This document shows, piece by piece, positions 16,238 through 22,060 of a stretch of DNA of 37,851 bases. The first letter of the stretch is position 1, and every line of letters starts with the position of its first letter. A model generated the notes under the pieces. The model had not been told where the DNA came from. It saw nothing but the letters and a program-made list of their open reading frames with translations, and did no database searches. The translations under genes and the position numbers were made by a program. Origin of the DNA: Bacilli bacterium (lineage in GTDB: Bacteria; Bacillota_I; Bacilli_A; RF39; UBA660); NCBI GenBank assembly GCA_017542065.1, contig JAFXXX010000004.1, positions 1 through 37,851 on the forward strand. The letters are read 5' to 3'.

Positions 16238-16579
16238 CTAATAACCTAATTCCTTTCTTACTCCTATAACAATTATAATAATATATGCAATAATACAAAG
16301 TAACCAGATAGAAGCTGATATTATACCAGATAAAGCTATTGCTCTTCCCCTTCCTTCATATTTATCAGATTTTTTAAAAGCTATAATAGATATTATTAAA
16401 CCTACTAATGGAGCTGAATTAGATAATACAAGACCTATAGCAGGTAATATTAATGTCTTATCTATTCTTGCTTTAGGTTTATCATCTTTATAACTACTAT
16501 CATAAGTAGATCCACATTCAGTGCAAAATGTTGCATCTGAATCTAATGACTTTCCACAATTAGTACAATATTTACTCAT
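16238..16579 (-). CDS. Zinc-ribbon membrane protein (DUF4190-like), copy 2
   Basis: 113 residues with the ribbon CTNCGKSLDSDATFCTEC at 5-22 and two membrane spans (LILPAIGLVLSNSAPLVGLIISIIA region and about 86-107). The AGGTGATAATT ribosome site fixes the ATG at 16579; a GTG nine bases upstream is part of that site. It is transcribed with copy 1 from an extended -10 at 16597-16605. Function is unknown. Confidence 0.82.
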   Translation of the reverse strand: MSKYCTNCGKSLDSDATFCTECGSTYDSSYKDDKPKARIDKTLILPAIGLVLSNSAPLVGLIISIIAFKKSDKYEGRGRAIALSGIISASIWLLCIIAYIIIIVIGVRKELGY

Positions 16580-16596
16580 AATTATCACCTAAATAA

Positions 16597-16605
16597 ATTA
16601 TAACA
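16597..16605 (-). promoter_or_regulatory. Extended -10 promoter for zinc-ribbon copies 2 and 1
   Basis: TGTTATAAT on the minus strand, 18 bp before the ATG at 16579 and directly beside the terminator of copy 3. Confidence 0.6.
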
Positions 16606-16636
16606 TAAAAAAAGATTAAGTTTATACTTAATCTTT
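16605..16636 (-). terminator. Terminator after zinc-ribbon copy 3
   Basis: A 10-bp stem AAAGATTAAG/CTTAATCTTT with a 6-nt loop is followed by T7 on the minus strand. The stem sequence is almost the same as in the terminator at 15876-15905, consistent with duplication of a gene-plus-terminator unit. Confidence 0.9.
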
Positions 16637-16643
16637 TTCTATC

Positions 16644-17006
16644 TTAATAGTAATAACTTGATCCAACAGCAGCAGCTATAACAACCATATAATAAATTAT
16701 AGATGCTATAACACTTAATACCATCCAAACAATTGAAAGTATTAAACCAGCTTTAGCAAGTCCTCTACCATTTCCGCCTAATTGGTTAGCTTTATTAAGA
16801 CCAACAATTGAGAATATTAATCCTAATACAGGAACAAAGAAAGATAAAATGAAACCAGCAGTTGCCATTCCATTTCTAGTTTCTCCACTATTTGAACTTT
16901 CAACAACTTTAGCTTCTGCTTTTCCATCAGTTGATGTTCCACAGTTAGCACAGAAAGTTGCATCTTTTTCTATTTCGCTACCACATTTAGCACAAAATTT
17001 TCCCAT
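16644..17006 (-). CDS. Zinc-ribbon membrane protein (DUF4190-like), copy 3
   Basis: 120 residues. The ribbon CAKCGSEIEKDATFCANC is followed by a low-complexity linker (KAEAKVVESSNSGET). Two hydrophobic spans follow: ATAGFILSFFVPVLGLIFSIV and the IVWMVLSVIASIIYYMVVIAA region. The AGGLAKAGLILSI-like loop between the spans is the DUF4190 signature; here it reads NGRGLAKAGLIL. It has its own promoter and terminator, separate from copies 1 and 2. Function is unknown. Confidence 0.85.
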   Translation of the reverse strand: MGKFCAKCGSEIEKDATFCANCGTSTDGKAEAKVVESSNSGETRNGMATAGFILSFFVPVLGLIFSIVGLNKANQLGGNGRGLAKAGLILSIVWMVLSVIASIIYYMVVIAAAVGSSYYY

Positions 17007-17032
17007 ATATATACCTCCTATATGATAGATTA

Positions 17033-17062
17033 ATTATATCATATGAGCATTTTATATAACAA
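17033..17062 (-). promoter_or_regulatory. Promoter of zinc-ribbon copy 3
   Basis: On the minus strand, TTGTTA (17057-17062), an 18-bp spacer and TATAAT (17033-17038) with a TGA extension. The ATG at 17006 follows after a GGAGG ribosome site. Confidence 0.65.
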
Positions 17063-17084
17063 TTATTTTTATAAAAATTGTAAA

Positions 17085-17116
17085 GAAAAAGAGATATTAG
17101 TTAACTCTAATATCTC
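17085..17116 (-). terminator. Terminator embedded in the end of the DUF4097 gene
   Basis: A 10-bp stem GAGATATTAG/CTAATATCTC with a 6-nt loop is followed by TTTTTC on the minus strand. The last codons and the TAA stop (17097-17099) lie in the hairpin. Confidence 0.88.
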
Positions 17117-18047
17117 CTGTAGTTGTATTAATTTTTAATTCTATTTCAGATTTTCTATCTGAATTATTAATCTTTACAGATCCTGTTGTAGCTTTACCTT
17201 CAACATAAACTCCATCATTCATTCTATTGATTTTTACATCACCTGTTGTAGTTTTAATTCTAGATTTAGCAAGTACTGTAGCTTTTTCTACATAAACATC
17301 TCCAGATCTTGTTTCAATATCTAATGAACTATTTACAATACCAATTTTATAGTCTCCTGTTGTAGTTTTAGCTTTTAATTGATCTGTTTCAGTAATATCA
17401 ATGTCTCCTGTTGTAGCTTCAATATCAAGGAATCTTACAGTTCCAATATCATAGTCACCAGTTGTAGCAACAGCATTTACTGAGTAAGCTGAATCTATAT
17501 CAATATCACCAGTAGTAACTACTATTTCTGCAGTACTAACTGCTTTAATATCAATGTCTCCTGTAGTTACTGTAAATTTAACATTAGCTGTAGCAAAATC
17601 ATCCATATTAATATCAGCGGTAGTTCCTGCTACATATAATGTATTAGCATAATTTTGTGGTAAATAAACAACTATCTTATCAAATTTAAAGTTTAATCCA
17701 ACTTTAAATTCTTCTTTTTGTTTTAATACAACATTTACTCTATCTTCTAATTCAGTAATAGAATATTCTCCTGGATCATCTGAATATAATTCAATTTTAA
17801 TTGTTCCAGTTTCACTTACTTTATAATCAATATCAGCTACATCTGTATCTACATAGATATCTTTTATAGTAGCAATTTCTTTTTCATCAATTAATTTAGT
17901 ACTTGATCCACTATGAATACCTATAGGGCCAAGATTAAAATTTAATTTTCCTAAATCAGTATTGAATAGAAGTATCATTCCTCCAATTACTAATGCTAGT
18001 AATATAGATAGTAATACTATTAATACTATTGATAATTTCTTACTCAT
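17097..18047 (-). CDS. DUF4097-type beta-helical repeat protein, membrane-anchored
   Basis: 316 residues. One N-terminal transmembrane helix (LSIVLIVLLSILLALVIGGMILLF) is followed by an extracellular-type domain of about ten repeats around TTGDIDI (VTTGDIDI, ATTGDYDIG, TRSGDVYVE, TTTGDVKIN, TTTGDIRVN). This is the DUF4097 beta-helix found in LiaX-like and adhesin-like proteins. The GAGGAGG site favours the ATG at 18047 over one 33 bp upstream. It overlaps by 8 bp the membrane-bound XRE regulator, a pairing known in Gram-positive envelope-stress loci. The ligand is unknown. Confidence 0.87.
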   Translation of the reverse strand: MSKKLSIVLIVLLSILLALVIGGMILLFNTDLGKLNFNLGPIGIHSGSSTKLIDEKEIATIKDIYVDTDVADIDYKVSETGTIKIELYSDDPGEYSITELEDRVNVVLKQKEEFKVGLNFKFDKIVVYLPQNYANTLYVAGTTADINMDDFATANVKFTVTTGDIDIKAVSTAEIVVTTGDIDIDSAYSVNAVATTGDYDIGTVRFLDIEATTGDIDITETDQLKAKTTTGDYKIGIVNSSLDIETRSGDVYVEKATVLAKSRIKTTTGDVKINRMNDGVYVEGKATTGSVKINNSDRKSEIELKINTTTGDIRVN

Positions 18048-18693
18048 TATCTTCTTCCTCCTCTTTTTCTTCTTCTTCATTATTTTTTAGACCAAATAAT
18101 AATCTAACAATTGCATTAACTAATCCAATTGCTATAAATATGATCCAAGTAATATGCCAAGCACGTGTTAAGAAGCTAACTAATAGATAAACAATAACAC
18201 CTATTAATCCAACGATGTCACATACTTGTTTAACAACTGTATCTTTCTTCTTTTCTTCTTTTGTTTTTGGTTTTTCTTCACTCTTATCTCTACTATATAC
18301 TATTCCAGAATAAATAATTATTCCTGTAGCAACAGCTATAATAGTAAAGAATAAGCATACACCTATAATAGGTTGTTCTAATGCTGCTGCAAATAAGATA
18401 ATAGCAACTAAAGAGAAAATATAAAGTCCAATTGAGATTGCTAAATTTCTAGCAAACTTGTTTCTCTTATCTTCTTTCTTTTGTTCTACTATATTTTGAC
18501 TTCCAGTGATTAATTCATCAGTTGTTATACCAAAGTAATCACAGATAGGTTGAATCTTATTGAAGTCAGGCATTGATTCACCAGTCTCCCACTTTGATAC
18601 TGTTTGTCTTGAAACATCAAGAGCATTTGCAAGATCTTCTTGCGAAATATTTCTTTCCTTTCTTAAGTTATACAATCTGTTTCCGATTGTCAT
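18040..18693 (-). CDS. XRE-family regulator with C-terminal membrane domain
   Basis: 217 residues. An N-terminal Cro/C1-type helix-turn-helix (MTIGNRLYNLRKERNISQED, then LDVSRQTVSKWETG) covers about 1-60. It is followed by membrane spans (about 80-102, 106-128 and a pair near 160-200) and an acidic tail of Glu repeats. This is likely a membrane-tethered DNA-binding sensor. The start is the ATG at 18693 behind AGAGGTGAG. An in-frame ATG at 18813 lies upstream of the predicted promoter and has no ribosome site. It probably controls the DUF4097 gene and itself through the inverted repeat at 18792-18836. Confidence 0.88.
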   Translation of the reverse strand: MTIGNRLYNLRKERNISQEDLANALDVSRQTVSKWETGESMPDFNKIQPICDYFGITTDELITGSQNIVEQKKEDKRNKFARNLAISIGLYIFSLVAIILFAAALEQPIIGVCLFFTIIAVATGIIIYSGIVYSRDKSEEKPKTKEEKKKDTVVKQVCDIVGLIGVIVYLLVSFLTRAWHITWIIFIAIGLVNAIVRLLFGLKNNEEEEKEEEEDNE

Positions 18694-18730
18694 ACTTCTC
18701 ACCTCTTTCACGAATAATTTTACTCTTTCT

Positions 18731-18775
18731 GTCGGTTGCGCACCACCAAGTTGACATGGAAATTTAGCAACTGAC
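18731..18775. other. GC-rich imperfect inverted repeat in the XRE-gene leader
   Basis: GTCGGTTGC (18731-18739) and GCAACTGAC (18767-18775) form a 9-bp stem. One pair is G.U in a plus-strand RNA and A.C in the minus-strand leader. An inner CCA/TGG mini-stem lies at 18746-18759. The 50 bases from 18731 are about half G+C, well above the surroundings. I match it to no known riboswitch. It may be a regulatory hairpin or a protein-binding site. Confidence 0.4.
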
Positions 18776-18791
18776 ACGTGCAATTCACTTA

Positions 18792-18836
18792 AATTATAGC
18801 ATATTTTACCCATTTTTATCTAAATATGCTATAATT
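18792..18836. promoter_or_regulatory. Symmetric divergent promoter: perfect 15-bp inverted repeat with both -10 boxes
   Basis: AATTATAGCATATTT (18792-18806) is repeated exactly in inverted form at 18822-18836, with a 15-bp spacer. Each arm contains an extended -10 TGCTATAAT: minus strand at 18793-18801 for the XRE gene, plus strand at 18827-18835 for the Sm-like gene. The two arms are centred 30 bp apart, about three helical turns. This layout suits a dimeric regulator controlling both directions. Confidence 0.7.
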
Positions 18837-18856
18837 CATGTAAAGGAGATATAACA

Positions 18857-19102
18857 ATGTATAAAGATTTAATTAATGAAAGAGTTACTGTTTTAGTAGC
18901 TACTAGAGGAGACGTAGTTTTAGAATATGAAGGAATTTTAACTGAAGAAAATGATACTGAAATAGTACTTAATGATGCATCTATAGCTACTATGCTTATG
19001 AGTGTACAAGTTTCTATGTTTGGAAAAAACATGACTAAGTATAGAGAAGATATTGATAAAATTATTATCAATAAAAAATATATTATTTCTTGTTTAAAAT
19101 AA
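18857..19102 (+). CDS. Small Sm/LSM-like protein
   Basis: 81 residues. LINERVTVLVATRGDVVLEY, then EGILTEENDTEIVLNDASI, resembles the Sm1 strand pattern: a short helix, then V-V-G-x(n)-Y-G-x-L-x(n)-L-D-A-x-I. The C-terminal part is charged and lacks a clear Sm2 motif. It might bind RNA or serve as an assembly module, but the fold call rests on pattern only. AAAGGAGAT precedes the ATG, and a TGCTATAAT promoter lies 22 bp upstream. It is one of only three plus-strand genes here and is divergent from the XRE regulator. Confidence 0.7.
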   Translation: MYKDLINERVTVLVATRGDVVLEYEGILTEENDTEIVLNDASIATMLMSVQVSMFGKNMTKYREDIDKIIINKKYIISCLK

Positions 19103-19128
19103 AAAAGACTTTATTAAAAGTCTTTTTT
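19100..19128. terminator. Bidirectional terminator between convergent genes
   Basis: The stem AAAAAGACTTT/AAAGTCTTTTT with a short loop is flanked by A-runs and T-runs, so it works in both directions. The plus-strand stop at 19100-19102 abuts the hairpin, and the minus-strand stop at 19114-19116 lies in its loop. Confidence 0.9.
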
Positions 19129-19824
19129 TGTGAATTCATAAATTGCTATTGAAGCAGCATTATCTAAGTTTAAGCTATCTATATTATTTGAATGCATTAT
19201 TTTTATTGGAGTTCCTACTTCTAAATAAGAATCATCTAGTCCAGTAGCTTCATTACCAAATATTAATGTATATGGTTCTTCTTTTTCTACCTTAGATAAG
19301 TTTGTACTACCTTTTAACATAAATGGATACATACTATTATTAGTTAACTCTTTGTATTCATTAAATGATTTAAAGTATTTAAAATTAACATTAAATATAG
19401 CTCCCATAGATGCTCTAACTACTTTAGGATTAAATATATCTACAGCAGGTTCAATAATAACTAAATTCTTAATATTAAATCCTGCACATGTTCTAATAAT
19501 AGTTCCTAAGTTACCTGCATTAGATGGATTAACTAAACAAATAGTATTTTCATCATAATTTATTTCACAGTCAAATTTTTCAAATTCTCCTACTATAAAA
19601 CAATTTTCTTTATCAGATAATTTATTAATTAATTTGTCTGAATAAATAACTTCAATATTATTAGTTTTACAAATATCTAATATTCTATTTAATGTATCAT
19701 TATTATCTTGTTTAGAATGAATATATACTCTTCTTGCTTTATCTACTTTTTTTAATAATAATTCTAATGTTAAAGTAGTTCCTAAAGTATAACTTACATT
19801 ACTATCTTTTTCATATACTCCCAT
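19114..19824 (-). CDS. SpoU/TrmH-family RNA methyltransferase
   Basis: 236 residues of the knotted SPOUT fold, which transfers a methyl group from S-adenosylmethionine to ribose in rRNA or tRNA. Motif 1 is NPSNAGNLGTIIRTCAGF, motif 2 TLIFGNEATGL, and motif 3 SLNLDNAASIAIYEF. The N-terminal substrate-binding part is short and divergent. A second family member lies at 27970-28695. It lies 2 bp downstream of the HAD gene (start after GTGAGGTAATT), and the two form one operon. The exact RNA target is not evident. Confidence 0.9.
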   Translation of the reverse strand: MGVYEKDSNVSYTLGTTLTLELLLKKVDKARRVYIHSKQDNNDTLNRILDICKTNNIEVIYSDKLINKLSDKENCFIVGEFEKFDCEINYDENTICLVNPSNAGNLGTIIRTCAGFNIKNLVIIEPAVDIFNPKVVRASMGAIFNVNFKYFKSFNEYKELTNNSMYPFMLKGSTNLSKVEKEEPYTLIFGNEATGLDDSYLEVGTPIKIMHSNNIDSLNLDNAASIAIYEFTKKDF

Positions 19825-19826
19825 AA

Positions 19827-20447
19827 TTACCTCACTACGTTATATTCTCTTAATAATTCTATAATACTATCATAATTATTTTTAGCAACATGATGACCTT
19901 TAATACCATACTTATTTGCAGTATCAATATTCTCTTGTTTATCATCAACAAATAACGCTTCTTCTGGCTTTATATTATACTTATGAATTAATGTTTCGTA
20001 AATAGCTTTATATGGTTTTATTTGATGATATTCATATGATAATACATATCCATCAATATTTTCTAATACATCATCTATATGAAACTTTTTAAAGATACCT
20101 TCTGATATATTAGATAATATATATACTTTATATCCATTCTCTCTTAATTTATACATTAAATCAATAACTCTTTTATCTATAAATCCATATTTAGCATAGT
20201 TATCTAAAAACTCATCTACAAGTGTATCATGTGAATGATTAGTTCTATCTTTTATTTGAGATGCTGCTTCTTCTAAAGAAATATATCCAAGATCTATTAA
20301 ACCCATCTTACACCATTCAGGTGAATAATATATTTCATTCTTAATAAAATTTCTATCATCTTCATTAGCAGTAAATTCTACTATTGCTTTATCTATATCA
20401 AAATTAAATATAACATTACCAATATCAAATATAACTGATTTTATCAT
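19827..20447 (-). CDS. HAD-superfamily hydrolase, YihX-like
   Basis: 206 residues. Motif I is SVIFDIGNVIFNFD, with Gly-Asn in place of the second Asp, as in YihX-like phosphatases. Motif II is YILSNIS, motif III a Lys in YHQIKPYKAIYE, and motif IV EALFVDDKQENIDTA. A typical alpha-helical cap separates motifs I and II. The ATG at 20447 follows AGGTGATAA; a GTG nine bases upstream is part of that site. The substrate is unknown, with sugar phosphates typical for YihX. Confidence 0.9.
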   Translation of the reverse strand: MIKSVIFDIGNVIFNFDIDKAIVEFTANEDDRNFIKNEIYYSPEWCKMGLIDLGYISLEEAASQIKDRTNHSHDTLVDEFLDNYAKYGFIDKRVIDLMYKLRENGYKVYILSNISEGIFKKFHIDDVLENIDGYVLSYEYHQIKPYKAIYETLIHKYNIKPEEALFVDDKQENIDTANKYGIKGHHVAKNNYDSIIELLREYNVVR

Positions 20448-20464
20448 TATTATCACCTAGAATA

Positions 20465-20470
20465 ATTATA
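20465..20470 (-). promoter_or_regulatory. -10 element for the HAD-SpoU pair
   Basis: TATAAT on the minus strand, 17 bp before the ATG at 20447, directly after the T-tract of the preceding terminator. No TG extension or good -35 is visible. Confidence 0.45.
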
Positions 20471-20472
20471 AA

Positions 20473-20499
20473 TAAAAAAGACAAATTAATCAATTTGTC
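20473..20499 (-). terminator. Terminator embedded in the end of the 20486 gene
   Basis: An 8-bp stem GACAAATT/AATTTGTC is followed by TTTTTT on the minus strand. The TAA stop (20486-20488) is inside the hairpin, so the last codons encode one arm. Confidence 0.9.
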
Positions 20500-21157
20500 C
20501 TCTTAATTCCTTTTGCATTTTGTAAACCTTTGTTTTAATCTTTCCTGGATCTTTCATTGATACATTTGGACTACCTTTTAACATAATTCCACCATCAAAA
20601 AGTGCTGGAGTAATCATAGAATCTCCATCTGGTTTCTTAAAATATAAAATACCAAGATTACCATGTGTATACAATAAATATGCACCACTAAAAGGATAAA
20701 CCATTTCTCTACCAAAGAATTGACCATTATCTAATACTTCATCCAAAGAAAGATATTCTCTTGAAACATCGTCAATAGTATCATAAACTCTAGAAGTATC
20801 ACCATCTATTGTTGTTAAGACCATTTGATCATTTGTCCCATATAATGTTACTTCAGAATTAGAACGTGTATTACTTAACATCCAAAAGTCAGCCATATGA
20901 TCTTTATCAATTCCGTCTGAATTAACTTCATCTCTTAATCTATACACTGTTGCCCTTGTATCAGAGTACTCTTGAATAGTTTTATCATCAATTAATTCAC
21001 CATTTTTTAAAGCTCTTTTTATATCCTTTTTCATATATTTTATTGCTGTACTAGAAGATCCATATTCTAAAAGATTATTTTCTCTTACATCAACATCAAA
21101 TGCAGGATTAACTCTAATAAATATTTGATTAGAATAAACTGTACTTATTCTTCCCAT
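20486..21157 (-). CDS. Hypothetical protein, paralogue A
   Basis: 223 residues, soluble, no recognised domain. It aligns distantly with the neighbouring gene at 21228-21854. Both have an N-terminal IFI strand, a helical middle, then a DHM/MDHFW landmark (DHMADFWMLSN here), a LSLDEVLDNGQFFG block, an AYLLYTHGNLGILYF strand pair and a basic C-terminal helix (KVYKMQKELRG). I chose the ATG at 21157, preceded by AGAGGGAAC; in-frame codons upstream lack a ribosome site. It has its own promoter and terminator. Confidence 0.75.
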   Translation of the reverse strand: MGRISTVYSNQIFIRVNPAFDVDVRENNLLEYGSSSTAIKYMKKDIKRALKNGELIDDKTIQEYSDTRATVYRLRDEVNSDGIDKDHMADFWMLSNTRSNSEVTLYGTNDQMVLTTIDGDTSRVYDTIDDVSREYLSLDEVLDNGQFFGREMVYPFSGAYLLYTHGNLGILYFKKPDGDSMITPALFDGGIMLKGSPNVSMKDPGKIKTKVYKMQKELRGQID

Positions 21158-21185
21158 AATTGTTCCCTCTTTCAATATGCGATAT

Positions 21186-21194
21186 ATAATATCA
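21186..21194 (-). promoter_or_regulatory. Extended -10 promoter for paralogue A
   Basis: TGATATTAT on the minus strand, 28 bp before the ATG at 21157. Confidence 0.5.
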
Positions 21195-21213
21195 TATATA
21201 CTATTATTTATCA

Positions 21214-21242
21214 AATAAAAGAGGTATTTAATTACCTCTTTT
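21214..21242 (-). terminator. Terminator embedded in the end of paralogue B
   Basis: An 8-bp stem AAGAGGTA/TACCTCTT with a 6-nt loop is followed by T-rich sequence on the minus strand. The TAA stop (21228-21230) is in the loop. A-runs on the other side could also let it act in reverse. Confidence 0.85.
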
Positions 21243-21854
21243 TTTCATTTTTCTTACATAATTATGTAATACTTCAGGATCATCTAATTCAGGCATTGTT
21301 TCATCCTCATAATATATCCTTTTAGCACCATTTTTCTTAGCTAAAACTGGTCCAATAGGATTACCATCATCATCTAGAGAAATCCCTAATAATTGGTCTC
21401 CTATATCGTATAAAATGTATGCTGGTGAATTATATGCTGAATGTAATTTTTTACCAATAAACTTAGCATTAGCTATAATATCATCTAGACTCCTATAGTA
21501 TTTAGAAATGTCTTCAGCGGATTTAAAACCTTCCATTACAATAATATCTTGCCTATGATTTGGAATAGTAATTAAACTAAAGCCTGCTTCACTAACTGTT
21601 AAAGTCCAAAAGTGATCCATACCTGTTTCATCATATCTATCACCTTTTAAAAATGAACACTTAGTTCCAAATTCATCAGCAATACTATCTAACTCTTTTT
21701 TCTCATTATCAGATAATGTTCCTTTTTTTGCTAATCTTGTATAATCTTCCGCAAGATCATACATATCTTCAGCACACATTTGCATTTCTCTTAAACGATC
21801 TATAGGTTTTACTTTTAAAAATGTTTGTCCGATAAATATATAATTCTCAGCCAT
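21228..21854 (-). CDS. Hypothetical protein, paralogue B
   Basis: 208 residues, soluble, no recognised domain. It shares with its neighbour a YIFIGQTFLKV start, a helical segment with many charges, MDHFWTLTVS, YYRSLDDIIANAKFIG, AYILYDIGDQLLGISL, and a basic tail (HNYVRKMKKRG). The ATG at 21854 lies 7 bp after AGAGG, while another ATG at 21860 is only 1 bp from it. The pair looks like an old tandem duplication. Confidence 0.75.
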   Translation of the reverse strand: MAENYIFIGQTFLKVKPIDRLREMQMCAEDMYDLAEDYTRLAKKGTLSDNEKKELDSIADEFGTKCSFLKGDRYDETGMDHFWTLTVSEAGFSLITIPNHRQDIIVMEGFKSAEDISKYYRSLDDIIANAKFIGKKLHSAYNSPAYILYDIGDQLLGISLDDDGNPIGPVLAKKNGAKRIYYEDETMPELDDPEVLHNYVRKMKKRGN

Positions 21855-21908
21855 AAGCATACCTCTTTAACATATATTACAACTTTAATGTAAAGCAGTC
21901 AAATATTA

Positions 21909-21938
21909 TTGAATATATTAATTAATACATTTTATAAT
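21909..21938 (+). promoter_or_regulatory. Promoter of the cysteine-rich peptide gene
   Basis: TTGAAT (21909-21914), an 18-bp spacer and a perfect TATAAT (21933-21938), followed by AGAGGTGAT and the ATG at 21958. Confidence 0.6.
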
Positions 21939-21957
21939 TATTATAGAGGTGATTATA

Positions 21958-22050
21958 ATGGGTTGCTGCAAAACTACTAAGAAGAAAGAAACATGCACAT
22001 GTGGATGCAAAGAAGGAAAAAAGTGCACATGTAAAAAAGGAACTAAATAG
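21958..22050 (+). CDS. 30-residue cysteine-rich, metallothionein-like peptide
   Basis: A complete small gene: promoter, AGAGGTGAT ribosome site, ATG, 30 codons, TAG. Seven of 30 residues are Cys (3, 4, 13, 15, 17, 23, 25), arranged as CC, CTCGC and CTC, with ten Lys and no aromatic residues. Clustered CxC pairs with lysines are the style of metallothioneins and other thiolate metal-binding peptides. I cannot match it to a named family. The TAG stop lies in a terminator hairpin shared with murF. Metal storage, metal sensing or copper/zinc buffering are possibilities; this is inference. Confidence 0.75.
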   Translation: MGCCKTTKKKETCTCGCKEGKKCTCKKGTK

Positions 22051-22060
22051 TTCCTTTTTT
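22033..22060. terminator. Bidirectional terminator between the Cys-rich peptide gene and murF
   Basis: The stem GGAACT/AGTTCC with an AAAT loop (22039-22054) has an A-run before and a T-run after it, so it ends both convergent transcripts. The TAG stop at 22048-22050 is inside. Confidence 0.9.

Noticed and set aside
17097-17600. Tandem DNA repeat or CRISPR-like array
   Set aside because: The recurring tctcctgttgtag-like units code for the TTGDIDI protein repeats of DUF4097. Spacing and sequence vary as expected for coding repeats.
18560-18767. Two plus-strand 64-codon frames
   Set aside because: Both are antisense to the XRE gene and its leader, with no ribosome site or domain.
18694-18813. 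40-residue in-frame N-terminal extension of the XRE regulator
   Set aside because: Its ATG at 18813 lies upstream of the predicted -10 and has no ribosome site, while AGAGGTGAG precedes the ATG at 18693, where the helix-turn-helix begins.
18829-19071. Minus-strand 80-codon frame
   Set aside because: It is antisense to the Sm-like gene, which has the promoter, ribosome site and terminator.
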